A stretch of DNA of 64,000 nt, taken from the NCBI GenBank assembly GCA_002633005.1, contig NMRA01000438.1, forward strand, positions 257,576-321,575, written 5' to 3'. The stretch comes from Phoronis australis. Its lineage: Eukaryota; Phoronida; Phoronidae. The translations under genes and the position numbers were made by a program. The notes below the pieces were generated by a model. That model was given only the letters and a program-made list of their open reading frames with translations. It searched no databases and had not been told where the DNA came from. Positions 23,912 through 35,870 of this stretch are shown piece by piece. How positions within the stretch are numbered: the first letter of the stretch is position 1; every line of letters begins with the position of its first letter.

Positions 23912-24544
23912 TAGGTCATTTGCTCAACCAACAGCTTTGCTCATCCGTTTTTACTCACATCAACACTGCAGGACATTCATTCGACACCTGTGATGTGCGC
24001 ATTTTTGATCGTGAGGAAAATTGGTTCAAACGTGGTGTTAAGGAAACAATCTACGAACGTGTTGATGCTCCGCTTTAAGTCGTTTAGGTGGAGATTCCAA
24101 CTCTCCAGGACACGGGAGCGCGCGCTGTATTTCAGTTTCCGCCGATTACGTATTCAGTCGAACAACGCCACGACAGTTGCTAGTGAGTCCTCCCAATGAG
24201 GACGCAACGTGCTCAGGTGAAATGTAAGTCCAGTATTAGTTTTAACTGGATGTCAAATATTCTCCAACTAATTTACTCAAAAAGGAGCAAAAATTAACTT
24301 TAAGGGGTGAAATGTGGAAAATTTCATTTTGCGACCACATGTAGGAAAAGCATATTCGCACATGTCTGGCAGAAATTATATAATTGTCCAACAAACAGAC
24401 GAGAAGATACCGTAATGGTGTGTTAGCATGCATGTAAAACATCGAAAGATTCGACTCTTATACTGGGGGTGTGGCTATTGTGTGGGATCACGCCTCTATC
24501 AATTTCAGTCGCTTCTGTTTTGGGAGACTCAGGTTTGGGGCGAC
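23912..24544 (+). repeat. Near-identical segment, unit 2 (633 bp)
   Basis: Direct copy of unit 1, immediately after the N at 23911. It continues into unique sequence at caccatgtgtcg. It may be the second haplotype of one locus placed in tandem by the assembler, or a true tandem duplication. Confidence 0.9.
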
Positions 24545-27140
24545 ACCATGTGTCGAGCGCAGCAATGTATGTCACAAGAAAGTGAGTCCCGGATTTATTT
24601 ATATCTTTGATTTACCGAATTTTCCCAACCTATTTCATCACTTCGATACTTTGTTTCAGCGCTGTCGTTATTCACGGGTTCACGGTTTCGTCCACCGTTT
24701 TGAATATTCTTAACCAGGTACAGAAAACAAACCAATTCGTGTACGTTTCCCATAATAAAGTGGACGACAGTGTCACACCAGGTAAAACCAACGTTTTTCA
24801 AAAGGCAGGGATAATTTTAAGAATGTGCCCCGCGTCATTGGCGCAAAAATAATTCCATTAACGCACTGCTATTGTTTAACTCGGGCCAACGCACCCATTA
24901 AAACTAGAAGCAAAAAAGGACAAAAAATCTCATCGCCTGTAGTTCCTCGGTCACATGGGCCAATTCGCCCATACCCACGTTTTCTGTCCTTGAAAAGGTA
25001 TCACCTAGATTGTCAAACCGTTGTTATAATTCCCTATCTCGCTGTAAAGCGAGCCTTCGATAACAGAGAACAAATATCGATTGAGAGTACTCACTGTTAT
25101 GAACTTGGTCTTAAGTTATTCCTTAGTCAAATTTGGGGTGACTTCGAAAGTAGTACCAGTTCGTCATAGCTTGAGACCAGGCTCTACAAGTCGGCTTGTC
25201 ACTGCGTATCATTCTTTGCGCCGATCCTGAGTTAGGTGTAGAATGCATATTTGAAGAGGTGAAAACTGAATCAGGGAGTGTATTTCGCCTACCGCCCGTT
25301 TAATATACACGGGATGAAATTAGTACAGAACGCGATGGAACGTATCGTAGTGCGAATCTGAATTTCATTTTCCATAACAGCAATGCTTGTTTGGCTTTTT
25401 TCACACTAAAATATTAAAAACTCGAAGTACACAACAGAATACACTCTCCTACCGTATTAGGCAAATGGCCAAACGACAAGCTTTTGCCCCACTTTCGGTG
25501 ACGTCACAGTTAATCAAATAATCTCGCGTTATTGTTATAAACTCGCAAAAGGACTATTGTATTGCGGTCGAAATCAAAGTGTCGTTTCTTGGACGCAGCG
25601 CGTGTTTAGCAGCTTTAACAGTAGAGATGGCGTTGAGATAAGAGTTGCCTAATGAATCAATTAAAACGTTTTTTTCACTTCTTACAGCTTTTGATGGCCT
25701 GTCTTACTGAAATCGATGATAAAAGCGTATCCAGTTTATAGTCACTGAAATTCCTAAGATATGACTTCACTGCCATCTTGCTTCGTATTATGCTGCCTTC
25801 AGGAGACGCTCGGAATGCACAGCAAAAAGACACAAATGCACCACCTTTCGTCCACCATCTTGAATATTTAATTACATGGAGTATACAAAACAGTTCTCGT
25901 ACACTCACTTTGCTAGTGGATGATAGAATAAGATTTGTGAAAACCTACATTTTTTGAAAGATATTGACCAGGTTATCGAAAGGCTGCTACTTTGCAGTTC
26001 TCAATACAAACAGGATTGTCACGTGCCCTCTTTCTTTTCTGACAATGACGTACATTTCATTTTGGAGAGCATTTTTAACTAAAAAATCCAACGGTGTCAG
26101 CAAAAACCAGAAAGTCCACTACGCGGTCAGTGTTCATGCTATCAGTTAGACCTCGATACAAAGAAAATAATCTTTAAAGTAGTGCAATTAAAGCCTTACA
26201 TTTACAATAGCAAAATATTACTGACAACGATCACCGCGACATCGGCTGAATCCGAGGGATGAAGGTAATTTCATGAATATTATTAACGTTAGTGAGTCCA
26301 AACAACACCGCAGATTTCGCGTACTGATAACATATATTCGATATTTAATGTTGCTCTCGCCGCTTATTAGCTATTGAGATATCTGCATTTTATTGTCAGG
26401 TCCCCATAGAACGCAATCATTCGGAACACCTCGAGTGTATTTGTGGCCCCCAAATTAAATCTCGGAGATGAACGCACAGTAACCTACGCATATGCCAACT
26501 GAGAAAACTAAGGCATCATGTATGGTGTAAGTATTTAAAACTTTAGTTAACATTCACCATTTCGGAGACGGAAGTCTCACATGCGCAGCTTTGCGTTACC
26601 AACGACTTCCCAGTAGGTCAACATGCTCGTCGGGCAATAGTAGTGTCAATTTAAGTAAAAGGTTCCAGGATCCATTTCCAGCAGAGCCATAAATTCCACT
26701 AAATTTCTTGAGTGATTGAAATCCACGTTTTCATAACAGCAGTCGAAATTTCGAAATTTTGACTGCATGGGTTTGCATATATAGCAGGCGACTTTAAAAC
26801 ACCATAACTTATACCAAATAATATAATATCGCCTTCTAATATTCATTTTTATCATATGTTGTCACTTGTGGATTTAGGAGAAAGAAAGGGGTGTAACCAC
26901 AATTTTCGAAGGAAAATGTCCTCCCACCACTAAAAACGGCAAACCGACGGCGTTATTTTTTTGGTCTTGTGTTTAGGGAACTTCATGTCCTGGTTCTTCG
27001 ATAATTTTCATTACGCAACTGTGTCGTTTCAAATCCGCAAGAGCACGCCCTGTGTTCACGTCCTGCTTCACTAGTTCGTTTCTCAGTAACAACGTGCTTG
27101 CTAACGCAGACCCAATCAAAACCTTCGCAATCTAACGAAC
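24545..27140. other. Intergenic stretch upstream of the GPCR gene
   Basis: I see no gene, RNA gene or clear repeat here. Short open frames (for example 24825-25169) lack any recognisable domain. Confidence 0.5.
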
Positions 27141-27143
27141 GTT

Positions 27144-27205
27144 GACCAATGAAACGCCAGTCTCGGCGACATTCACCAGATATAAGGTCAGCCGTCAGTT
27201 GGCAC
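27144..27205 (+). promoter_or_regulatory. Possible core promoter of the GPCR gene
   Basis: A CCAAT box (gaccaatga, about 27144-27152) is followed by a TATA-like gatataag (about 27179-27186) and an initiator-like gtcagttg near 27195. All lie within 90 bp of the start codon at 27231. The spacing is plausible, but these short motifs are common by chance. Confidence 0.3.
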
Positions 27206-27230
27206 GTCGGCGTAGGACATCTCTTCAATT

Positions 27231-28208
27231 ATGACTTCGTGGTCAATGATTTGTGGTGTCTTGACACTATGCCTCGTTTGGATCACCCCTCGATACTCAG
27301 CTTTCAAGTTCCCCAATTGGACAGATTGCAATGATCATCGATTGTGTTCCGTCAACAATTCATGCTCGGACACTTTTATGAATATGGACTGCGATTGCGA
27401 TTCCAAGTGTTTCGTGTATGGGAGATGCTGCATGGGTCTAGAGTACAAAAACAAAAGATGCAAAGTCAATGAGACTTTTCTGCAACTAACGGGAAAATTC
27501 GGTTGTGTGGAACTGAGCCAATCATATTACTTTTTTTATAACTCAAGCAGGGTCCTGGCTATTCCTGATAATGAAATCCTATCTCCTTTTCAATACGTCT
27601 CTATGGTAACCATGTGCCCAGAGAACTCAGACAGCGTTGTAAAATACTTATGTGAGCACGGACGAGGCGGTCCCTTAATACCAAGAGATGTACTTGCTGA
27701 AAACAGCACAGAAATTCCAGTGGAAAAAGACGGCATACACTTTGTCAACACCTTTTGTGCTCGGTGCAACAATATCGAAGACTCGGTTCCATGGACGGTG
27801 CAGTTTTCTGCTCCGTTGGGTCATAACATTTTCGACTATGATGTCAATTCGACAGAAACTCAGATACGATTGTCGCCACAGAATAAGAACTCCCTGCGTC
27901 ACTGCAACGCAAAGTTACAGACGTGTGACAAACAAAACGGAACCCTTTTGCATCTCTGCCAAACTTACCTGGACCCGGTGTGGGACGACGCAACGAGAAA
28001 GATTTACAAAAACGTTTTCTGCGCTGTTTGCAGTAATGCAACTGTCGGCACTTTGAGATGTTTCATTGATGCAGCTCCACAAACTTTGGATGATGATGAG
28101 TTCCCGCCCGGCCTCAGTTTTTCTATTATCTTTAACTTTGTAAAACCACACACAAGCGCGTCCATCCAGGAAAGATGTCAGAGCTCTGAATTCTATGACC
28201 CCTTTGAG
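27231..28208 (+). CDS. Gene B exon 1: signal peptide and SMB-like ectodomain
   Basis: 978 bp, 326 codons, phase 0 donor GAG/gtaagt. The start at 27231 is chosen because it directly precedes a good signal peptide. The exon encodes many cysteines in CxxC-type groups (CARCNN, CAVCSN) in addition to the SMB-like region, which suggests a compact disulfide-rich ectodomain. The frame continues only seven codons into the intron. Confidence 0.88.
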
Positions 28209-31200
28209 GTAAGTATTGAATTTTCATTCTAGAGGAAGCATTGCACGCAAGCGCTGCTTACATTTAATACGATAAGGGCGTATGTAACACCATCTAGTTG
28301 TTTTTAGGTTTTACCTCTCGAGTAGGTACAACCAGCCATGTAGTCTTTTCAAAAGGCTCGCCTCTTTCTGCACTCAATCACAGAAGATGGCCCAATGTGC
28401 TCGAGCTCGTTTTACCAGTTTGTACATCTGATTTTGTTGCTATTTCGTATAACTTCAGTGCGTGACGTATAACCCGGAGCATGAAGACATTCTGTGCCCG
28501 GTTGCATGAAACAGTCCCAAATACGGAGTCAACGAAGTTCCTTAAATTCTTTGCGTAGGTGTTGCTTTCTTTACTCACACGTGTTACATTTTTCTATCGT
28601 TTTGTCGTTTTGAGCTCCTCTTGAATTAATGACATTTTTTATCAATAAAACTAAGAACGGAGTCCTTCGGCAATGGTTTGCACACGTTTTAAGCTTGCCA
28701 CAGTCGTTCCAGTTTTCGTGAACAACATGAGTTTTACACTTCTCCATCATTCGAAAAATACAGACTTCAAGTTTCGTCTGACTGTCTTGACATTTACGGA
28801 ACGTCTCAACGAGAATTGCGACGTTTTAAGTTGATGGCAGAAGATGACGCTGCATCGATCATTTTTTAAAGTATTGCTGGAAGAAGCCATCGCTCCACAA
28901 TGGTTTGAGATACAAAAAACTCATGAGAAAATTGCTATTTTTCACATTGACACCATGACATTGATTTCGTTTGTTATGTTTTAACAACATGTCCCATAAG
29001 TGGACATTAAAGAACGTCTACCCGATCTTGAGTAAAAATAGTGCACCTGAGAAATTACCGCTTGGTCTTGACTCCATCCAAATGTTGCTTTTGACTCTGT
29101 GAATTTTGGCTTTGGTGGTTGTTGTGACTGGTTGTCTTCATTCTGCGTTTTGTGTAAAAAAGATATGTTTGAACGTGCACGAACATTGTAAAAATGACAT
29201 CGATTAATACCAAAAGGGTTGTTATCCATTTTGCTTGATCACTTTAGACTAAATCAATTACTAAAATACCGTACATGTATCTCCTGATTTGATAAGCGAA
29301 TGGATCTCACAAGAACTAAAAGTTTGGCATTTTTTCTGATGGCTGTTCTGTTATTGGCTGACCATTCCTTGCTTTGTTACCGATTGGATCCCCTGGTTGT
29401 AAAAACTATTGTTTTTTGACAAATTTCATTGGTGTCGGCATTGTTGTTGGCTGCGACGGCGTCGCTGCTGGTGGCGTGGTCGTTGTTGCTGGCGGTGGTC
29501 ACGTTGTCATCATTACCAATAAGTTAAGGCTGTGTCATCGCAGTCAGTGTTGCATCCGTTGTCGGCGCCTAAAACGTTTTCAGCTTTCGACGTCGTGGAC
29601 TTTAATAGTGGGGCTGCGCTGATGAAAGGAGGTGGTATTGGTATTGTTGGCGGCGTCGCTTTTGGTAGTGGTGTCGTGAGAATTCTGCGTCAATTTCTTC
29701 ACCGGCGTCGTAATTGTCGTCGGTGTCTTCATTGTCGGCCCTTGTTAGTTGCTGTTGTATGATACTGGTAGGGGTGTGAGCTAGTCAGCGTTATTCTTGT
29801 TATTGCTTGCATTGGTGTCATCGTCGTTGTGGATTGCCGTTATTGGTGTCGTCGTCATCGCTATCAGTGTTGTCTTTATCACTGGCGCAGTAGGGGACGC
29901 ACAGATGTCAAGGTCGCTACGTTGTCAGGTGCATTATGAATGCCGTTTTCAATATCAGTGTCGTCGGCGGTATGGCGGTCTTCAATTTTGTTCTACGACC
30001 GATGTTGTCATTGGCGTCGATTTCAATAGATTTCGACAGTGTTGCTTCTCAGAATGCACACATTTTCTTTTCATTTGCTCAGCTAGATTTCCATGCACCT
30101 TAATCCAGTATTAGCGGCCGAGATGGCATGACGTTGGTAGGCTGGGACGGTCATTAGCTGTACACGTGTAGCTTGAAAATAGTTGTTTAAAGCACCGATA
30201 AAATATCCTTTTATCTCAATTTTTTTTCAGCATTTCTTCAAAGTACATGCGCAGCTTGCTTATTAGCGTTTTAACCACGGTCCAATTTTCTTAAAACAGA
30301 GCACCTGCCGACCGATGTATTGCACACAGCTATTCCGTCTACGAGACTCTAGATGCCAGGAAATCTTCAAAGCAATTCGGGGACTTTCAGTTAATGTTGA
30401 CGTCATCGTGCCAATTACCAACAGGACTCGTGAACTGGACACTTTTGGAAATACTTCGGGAGTTACAGCGTCTGTAAGTCATTTCGAGACACGAGCTGTT
30501 TTTGAAAACGATAAAGATGTTCCGCGTGTGTTTTTTCAGCTGCCATTGGTTTTTAAAAGTAAAATGTCCTTGTTTAGGATGTATCGCATTGATCTGAAAT
30601 TCAAAATTAACCGAAAAGCAAATGAATCTCCAGAGGAATTAGCTCTTAATATAAAACTGACAAACTATGATAAGCGTAACCCACTGAGTGTCTTGGAACA
30701 TTTAAGCAACTTTGACGAGGTGTTCAGTAGAATCGACACGATACTAAAGCAGTCGCCAAGCGATCGTTGGAAAGTGGTCGCGTACATGAACAGAAGCAGT
30801 TCTCGTGTTCCTTTAAATCGTCTGCTCCTAAACTGCACCCTGACTCGTATATCCAGAGAAACTATGGAAAGTCTTCAGCAACAGGTGTTGCACCGTAATG
30901 GGACGGTGTTCACCAAATGGCACCGAATCATAGGTGAACTAACAGACGAAGTTTGTGTTGACGATTATCTTGCAATCATAAGTAACGGAACGAGCGAGCT
31001 GGATAATCACGCCCCTTACGAATCAAAAGAAATGGGGTTACTGTCACTTGTCCTAACTTTACTTTCCGTAGCCAGTCTCGTTTTAACTATAGCTGCCTAC
31101 TTGGTGTCGGAGCGATTGAGGAAGTCGCTGGCTTTCCACTACACGGTACTGATTTGTGCATCTTTGCTAGCGGCACAGACGTCATTTCAGTTTGGTTGGC

Positions 31201-31708
31201 GTCTCCGCGAGTACAAAATGCAATGTGTCGTCTGCTCAATCTGGACGCACTACTTTTATTTAGTATACTTCACATGTACCGCCTGGTTATCCGTATCAAT
31301 GGCGCGGCGGTTGTCTAGCACAGCTTCTATGGCTGCCGTTAAGCAAACCACCTCGTCAGCAAGAATCGGTAACAGGTTGGCTTCTCTTTTGGCTGTTTTG
31401 AGTTGCCCACTTCCGGTTGTTGTAACAAGCGCAGTTCTTTACTTTTCCAACCCCTCTCCATTTAAGATTGGGTACGGCGACAAGAACTGCTGGATGTCAG
31501 AGAAAGCGGCAATAGCGTATTTCTTCGCCGTTCCCGTTGGCATATCTATTTTTGTTAACATAGTTGCAGTCTTAATCATACTATGTTGCATAAGGAAAAC
31601 CAACCACATGATGACGCAATCACAGAGATCACACAATGCCAAGTTGATCAGCATCGCCGTACGTCTGTGTTCACTGACTGGTGTCACTTGGGTTATTGGC
31701 TTCTTGGC
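27231..31708 (+). CDS. Gene B: somatomedin-B-like family-B GPCR, broken in TM6
   Basis: Two exons, 27231-28208 and 30300-31708, join in phase 0 (GAG/gtaagt; ttaaaacag/AGC). Residues 1-25 are a signal peptide (MTSWSMICGVLTLCLVWI). Residues 33-77 carry a somatomedin-B-like pattern (CDCDSKCFVYGRCC). A long N-glycosylation-rich ectodomain follows. TM1-TM6 fall at about 571-594, 602-622, 635-660, 685-707, 728-756 and 774-795. Family-B2 marks are CWMSEKAAIAYFFAVPVG before and in TM5 and GVTWVIGF in TM6. No GPS cleavage motif is seen before TM1, so it resembles Methuselah-like rather than classic GAIN-domain adhesion receptors. It would act at the plasma membrane; the ligand is unknown. The frame stops being meaningful at the N at 31709: TM7 and the tail are missing. 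Confidence 0.88.
28498..28670. mobile_element. MITE family M2, copy truncated or diverged on the right
   Basis: It starts ccggttgcatgaaacagtcc as does the complete copy at 32277, and stays alignable (agctcctcttgaattaatgacattttttat..ataaaactaag) for about 170 bp. No right terminal repeat was found. Confidence 0.6.
29430..29880 (+). repeat. Degenerate GTY/GGY trinucleotide tract
   Basis: An imperfect run of gtt, gtc, ggt and ggc triplets (for example gttgttgctggcggtggtca). It is open in several frames because of the periodicity, giving Val/Gly/Ala-rich pseudo-ORFs. It lies in the GPCR intron and is not coding. Confidence 0.75.
30300..31708 (+). CDS. Gene B exon 2: membrane-proximal region and TM1-TM6
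   Basis: It begins AGC ACC TGC CGA CCG in phase 0 after ccaattttcttaaaacag. It encodes about 240 extracellular residues with NRT, NTS, NES, NRS, NCT and NGT glycosylation sites, then the helices. All six helices lie in one exon. The exon end is artificial: the sequence after the N at 31709 reaches a stop within five codons. Confidence 0.88.
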
Positions 31709-31709
31709 N
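31709..31709. other. Single N at the break of gene B
   Basis: The coding sequence of TM6 (GTC ACT TGG GTT ATT GGC TTC TTG GC) ends exactly here and continues as AT-rich non-coding sequence. No splice donor is present at this point. Confidence 0.9.
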
Positions 31710-32276
31710 AATAGGATATTTTAGTAGAATTCCGAATTTTCAGTTTGGGATATATTCAGGTTAAAAGAATGAACCATTCAGTAATTTAAAAGTTCGTTAT
31801 GAGCTTAGAAACAACAGATCCGGGAGTATAACATTGAAACATTAACTAAATATTTGTGCGTGCAACAGTTTTCAGTTGTATGACGAGTTTCTTCGTTGTC
31901 TAGGTCTATTTTTGTATCTTAGTTTCTGGAATAGAAAGAGCAATAGAAATGTTTTCCCAGTGTTGCTCTGAGCTCTTGGAAATAACAGTGGAATTTGAGG
32001 TAAAGACTGTATTGCAAAAAGCAGATTTTACGCTACCAAGAAGAGTCGAGGAACGCTGCAAGACTGAGGCGATTTTGTCGTTAAAACACAAACTCGATAT
32101 TAGGTCGCAATTTCCTGTAAATATCTTAATTCTCAGTGCAGATGTACTGTAACGTTTTTGCTTAATTTGAACTAGATTTTGCCTGATTTTGGTGGAGACG
32201 CTACTTGTTAGGCAGTTGGCCCATTTAATATGACCCACATTAAAACTAGCGAGGCCTAAAAATAGCCCCCCTGTGG

Positions 32277-32702
32277 CCGGTTGCATGAAATAGTCCCAAA
32301 CAGGGACTCAACTAGGGTCCCTAAATCTTTTTGCGCATTCGTGTCTTTATGGAAGCACAGATGCAATATTTTCCATTATTTCATCCGTATTATGAGCTGC
32401 TCTTTGATTAACGACATTTTCTAATGATATAACTAAAACCTGAGCCCAAAGCTCATTGAAAATAAATAGGTAATCAGGCCTTAAATTGGGGATGTTGTAT
32501 GAAAATTTCCCTAATTATTTTCGATAATATTGACAATTCAACGTAGAGTTCACTCTCGATTCGTATCAAAGTCAAAAGTTGACTTAGTAATGAAACTAAA
32601 ACAATACAAGAAAAGGCAATCGATGTTTTCGCAAGTCCAAAAAAACGCAGTAGATTTAGGGAACTTGGTTGATTCCCAATTTGTGACTGTTTCATGCAAC
32701 CG
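32277..32702. mobile_element. MITE family M2, complete copy (426 bp)
   Basis: The terminal inverted repeats extend about 60 bp. The left end is ccggttgcatgaaatagtcc, with gactcaactagggtccctaa further in. The right end, read in reverse, is ccggttgcatgaaacagtca, with gaatcaaccaagttccctaa further in. There is no coding capacity. Confidence 0.8.
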
Positions 32703-33157
32703 GTCACTGATCACTGTGCGTTGGAATTTTCATCGGAAGTTTATAGTTTTTAGAGCAGTAAAACTGCTTTTTTAGGAAAAATTCCTTAGATCAATGTTTT
32801 ACGTAACCCAGGTGAACTCGTTCAATTAAATTTGGAGTCGTTCACGAAAATTTACTCCACCAGGAGACTGCACACCAACGGTGAAATAGGACCTCTACCG
32901 TTGTTATATATCGATTGGTTCTACTTTCCCGTATTTCACAGCAAATGTCATGACCCATTGAATGCGGGTATTTCACATATATAGGATAACGAGTATCATC
33001 TTACTGATATCCGGCGGATTGTCTCCACATGACCTCATTCTGTAATATCAGGCGTAAAAAATGTCGAGCTATAATTTTTCATTTTGACAACAGAGCTTCA
33101 TTTTTTCTACTTTCTTTCCTCGGAGTGTCTCATTGCCGAACTGATTTTGAGCGTACT

Positions 33158-33200
33158 CAGGGGCGGATCCACGATTTTGAGTTGGTACTCACCAAATGGC
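33158..33200 (+). mobile_element. Fragment with a CAGGGGCGGATCCACG-type transposon end
   Basis: caggggcggatccacgattt resembles the left end of the element at 15460-17100 and the widespread cagtggcggatc-type termini. No partner end was identified. Confidence 0.35.
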
Positions 33201-34677
33201 TTCAATTTCCATGACACACTGTTTGGCAGTTCTAGACAAACCGATTCCTGGACAAGACAGTCACGCTATCTGGTGAGTGTGACAGCTAGAGCTTACGATG
33301 TAAATCACTACAACGCCACTGTGAATTTTTGTGAGAAGGCTGAGCCAGGCTTGGCCAAGAAATGTGAAGTACTGACCACGGAGAGTGAACAGTTGCTTTC
33401 GAACAGAAGAAGTCCTGAGCAGCCCACGTGTGCCTGGAAACACCGCGCACGTCAGCAACTGTTTGCTATCCAAAAATCTTGACTTCATGTTTCGGTGCCT
33501 GTACTTCATTGCGTGACACATAATGCTCCCTATTCAAAGACACGGTTTCGTTATGTAGTTCATGACTGCTGTACATCTTTCAACTTTCATTTTTGACTTC
33601 TGTACTAAAGCAGATGATCGTAATGTTAGGTTTCCGGTTTGCGAGAGAAGATCAGTTTCCACTGTACAAGAGGTGTACATGTACGTCTCTAGAGTTACAG
33701 GGATATTTACAGAACGAATCACTTTAATTTTGGAGTCAAGTGCTAACGCAACCTTTGTAAGTTACGTATTATAAAACATAGCCTGGTACAGTTTGTTTGA
33801 TGGAATTTGGTTAAAATTTTGGTTGTACATGTAAATTGTTGTAAAATGACTTGGTTCAAACCTTTAGTTTCTACTTATATCGTACCCCAGAACGTAATAA
33901 TGCACACGTTTGTCAAATTGTTGTGCCATGTTGTAATATATAAAGTTATGATTAACACAAGTAACTAATGATCCACCCTGAAATTATAGCACTGATTGTG
34001 TTGCTTTACATGGACTGATTGGCTCATGTAGGCCATGATCTCAATACTGTGATGTCTATGGCCATGACCTTGCTGCACGTGTCAATTGCATTCTGGCGCG
34101 TGTTCGGTGGTCGCCATTTTAGAATTCTCTATGCGACTGTTGTCTTATTTAAATGTTTGTTTTTGTTGTATTGTATAATCAAAATCTTTATGATATGCTT
34201 TTAGCCGAGCAATATGTTATAATCTCAGACAATACTTACCATTTTATTCATGACGTATAACTGGCCTTGTAAACGGAATGGCTTTGTACTCAAATACAAA
34301 GCCGTGGTCTTATATTCTGATATATTTTCACCTTTAAAGGCTCTCAAACAACCTAATTATTTGGACTGCAAGGCTATGGACTTATATTTCAGGTAATACA
34401 ACCCGGTTGGAGAGTTGCCGGTGACAAACATGTGTTCAATGTAGTGTGATTTCATTATTACGAGATAATGTGTGGTTCTGTAATAAAATACGATTCAGTG
34501 CATTTGGTCTTTTCTTTTGTTATAGAAACAGTGACGTATAAACCCCGGTCGACATATGTTTTTACCTTTAAATTGAAATTCTTGTTTCTTATCAAATGTG
34601 GTTACTTTCGAATTTCGAAGCCCTGATTGACTTTCGAGCTTTAAACCAGTCTTCGAGTAACACCAGGCGTGCGTTCA

Positions 34678-34806
34678 GTAACGCTAGGACCTACGCTAGG
34701 ACTTAGCTAAAATCTTGCCAAAGTCACGTGCTCTCATTTAAAACGGACGGCAATATCTCGAGTAATCTCGCGAAGTCTTGCTTTTTAGCGAGGTCCTAGC
34801 GTTACT
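34678..34806. mobile_element. MITE family M1, copy 1 (about 129 bp)
   Basis: The left end gtaacgctaggacct and the right end aggtcctagcgttac are exact inverted repeats. The left half carries a partial internal duplication of the terminus (acgctaggacctacgctagg). Homologous to 41897-42013. Confidence 0.8.
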
Positions 34807-35221
34807 CAGAACGGGAGGCAGGTTTTCAGTCATTTGGTTATAACACGTGTAGAGTTAAAAAACTCGATGCACTCTTTGTTTTAACCTTAAGTTGAACGTT
34901 CTAAGTTTAAGAGTATACGAATACATTGCATTTTTAAATTTAGATTCAGCCCGACTTTTCTCTGTTAAACGAAGCGCAATTTCTTTTGCTGAAGTTCTTC
35001 CGCTGCCTGTATTCTTGCTTGTAACTCAACCATCGTAGTCACGTGCTTATCTCATTCTAACGCTAACACACTTGCACGCTTGGTACGCTATCTTACTCAT
35101 CCGTAGATATTGGCTGAAGTTCAATACCTTCATCAGACATCTTAGCTGATCTTGCTTTTCGACGAGACATCGGGCTTTAACTGTCATTCCACCAAAATGT
35201 CGACTCTAGGGTCACCAACTT

Positions 35222-35400
35222 AGAACGGGAAAGACAAACATTTATAATCTTTATGTAGAAGTTGAAAATCTCTATCAGAAGACTGTTTTTGAATTTTCAA
35301 AGGTCTGAGTTTCCGTTAACCTTCAATGATGTGCCAAATTCGGTAAATTTTGCCCAATTTTGTGTGTTGGGTTTTTAGCCATTTTGAGGTGCTCTGGGGG
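35222..35400 (+). repeat. Dispersed repeat shared with 58161-58335
   Basis: The shared text includes agaacgggaaa, ctatcagaagac, tttgaattttcaaaggt, tgccaaattcggtaaatttt (against ..attcgataaatttt) and ccattttgaggtgctc. The order is collinear over about 175 bp. The family is unknown. Confidence 0.65.
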
Positions 35401-35825
35401 CCAGTTTGAGAGGTGCTGGTGATTTGCAGTAATATTTTTCCTCACTTTGCTGTCTGATTAAGAAAATGAAAAAAAATATGGGCTTTGTTTTTAATCAGCA
35501 GACGATAGAAAAGACAAATTATCGCATATTTTACGGTTTTTGACTAAGTGGTTTATGTAGCTGTATGTCATGAACCTCATAAACGAGCTTTATTAATTTT
35601 TACAAATATGTTTTTATGGTGATCAAATCAATGGACGTCAATTTTTAGATACTTTGACTACTGATGGTCCCCTGGTGGCAGTTTCTATAACTAGATTACT
35701 TTGTTGAAATTTCATTAAATTTTGCCAAAACGTTTCCATCGAGGAAACGATGACACATGCGTGTTTGAGAACGACCTTTTAATATTAATCTTATTCTGTT
35801 ACGATATTTAGTTTTCTGTCTACTA

Positions 35826-35870
35826 TTGTACCTGAGGATGAGTTTTGATTAATATCGAAACGTCGTTTGC
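35826..35870 (+). other. Penelope-type tail with a hammerhead-like core
   Basis: cctgaggatgagttttgatt then aatatcgaaacgtcg has the CTGANGA..GAAACGTC arrangement (core U changed to G). Such motifs mark the terminal repeats of Penelope-like elements. No coding remnant is adjacent. Confidence 0.35.

Larger units (their letters stand above)
23160..24544 (+). mobile_element. GIY-YIG retroelement remnant in a doubled segment
   Basis: The frame at about 23170-23440 encodes the C-terminal part of a retroelement GIY-YIG module: SSVFTHINTAGHSFDTCDV, RIFDRDENWFKRGVKETIY. Such tails occur in Penelope-like and related elements of aquatic animals. The frame ends soon after (HVDAPL stop) and the typical SLNRGGG continuation is lost. 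The segment from 23276 on is present twice (23276-23910 and 23912-24544). The elements' RT region was not found upstream. It is inactive. Confidence 0.6.
28209..30299 (+). other. Intron of gene B
   Basis: 2091 bp. It contains a copy of MITE family M2 (from 28498) and a degenerate GTY-rich low-complexity tract (about 29430-29880). No other feature is recognised. Confidence 0.8.

Noticed and set aside
24825-25169. 114-codon frame upstream of the GPCR
   Set aside because: No recognisable domain or exon signals.
33084-33482. 132-codon frame as a possible downstream GPCR exon
   Set aside because: It has no TM7-like hydrophobic helix and no suitable splice sites; it also starts across a transposon-end fragment.
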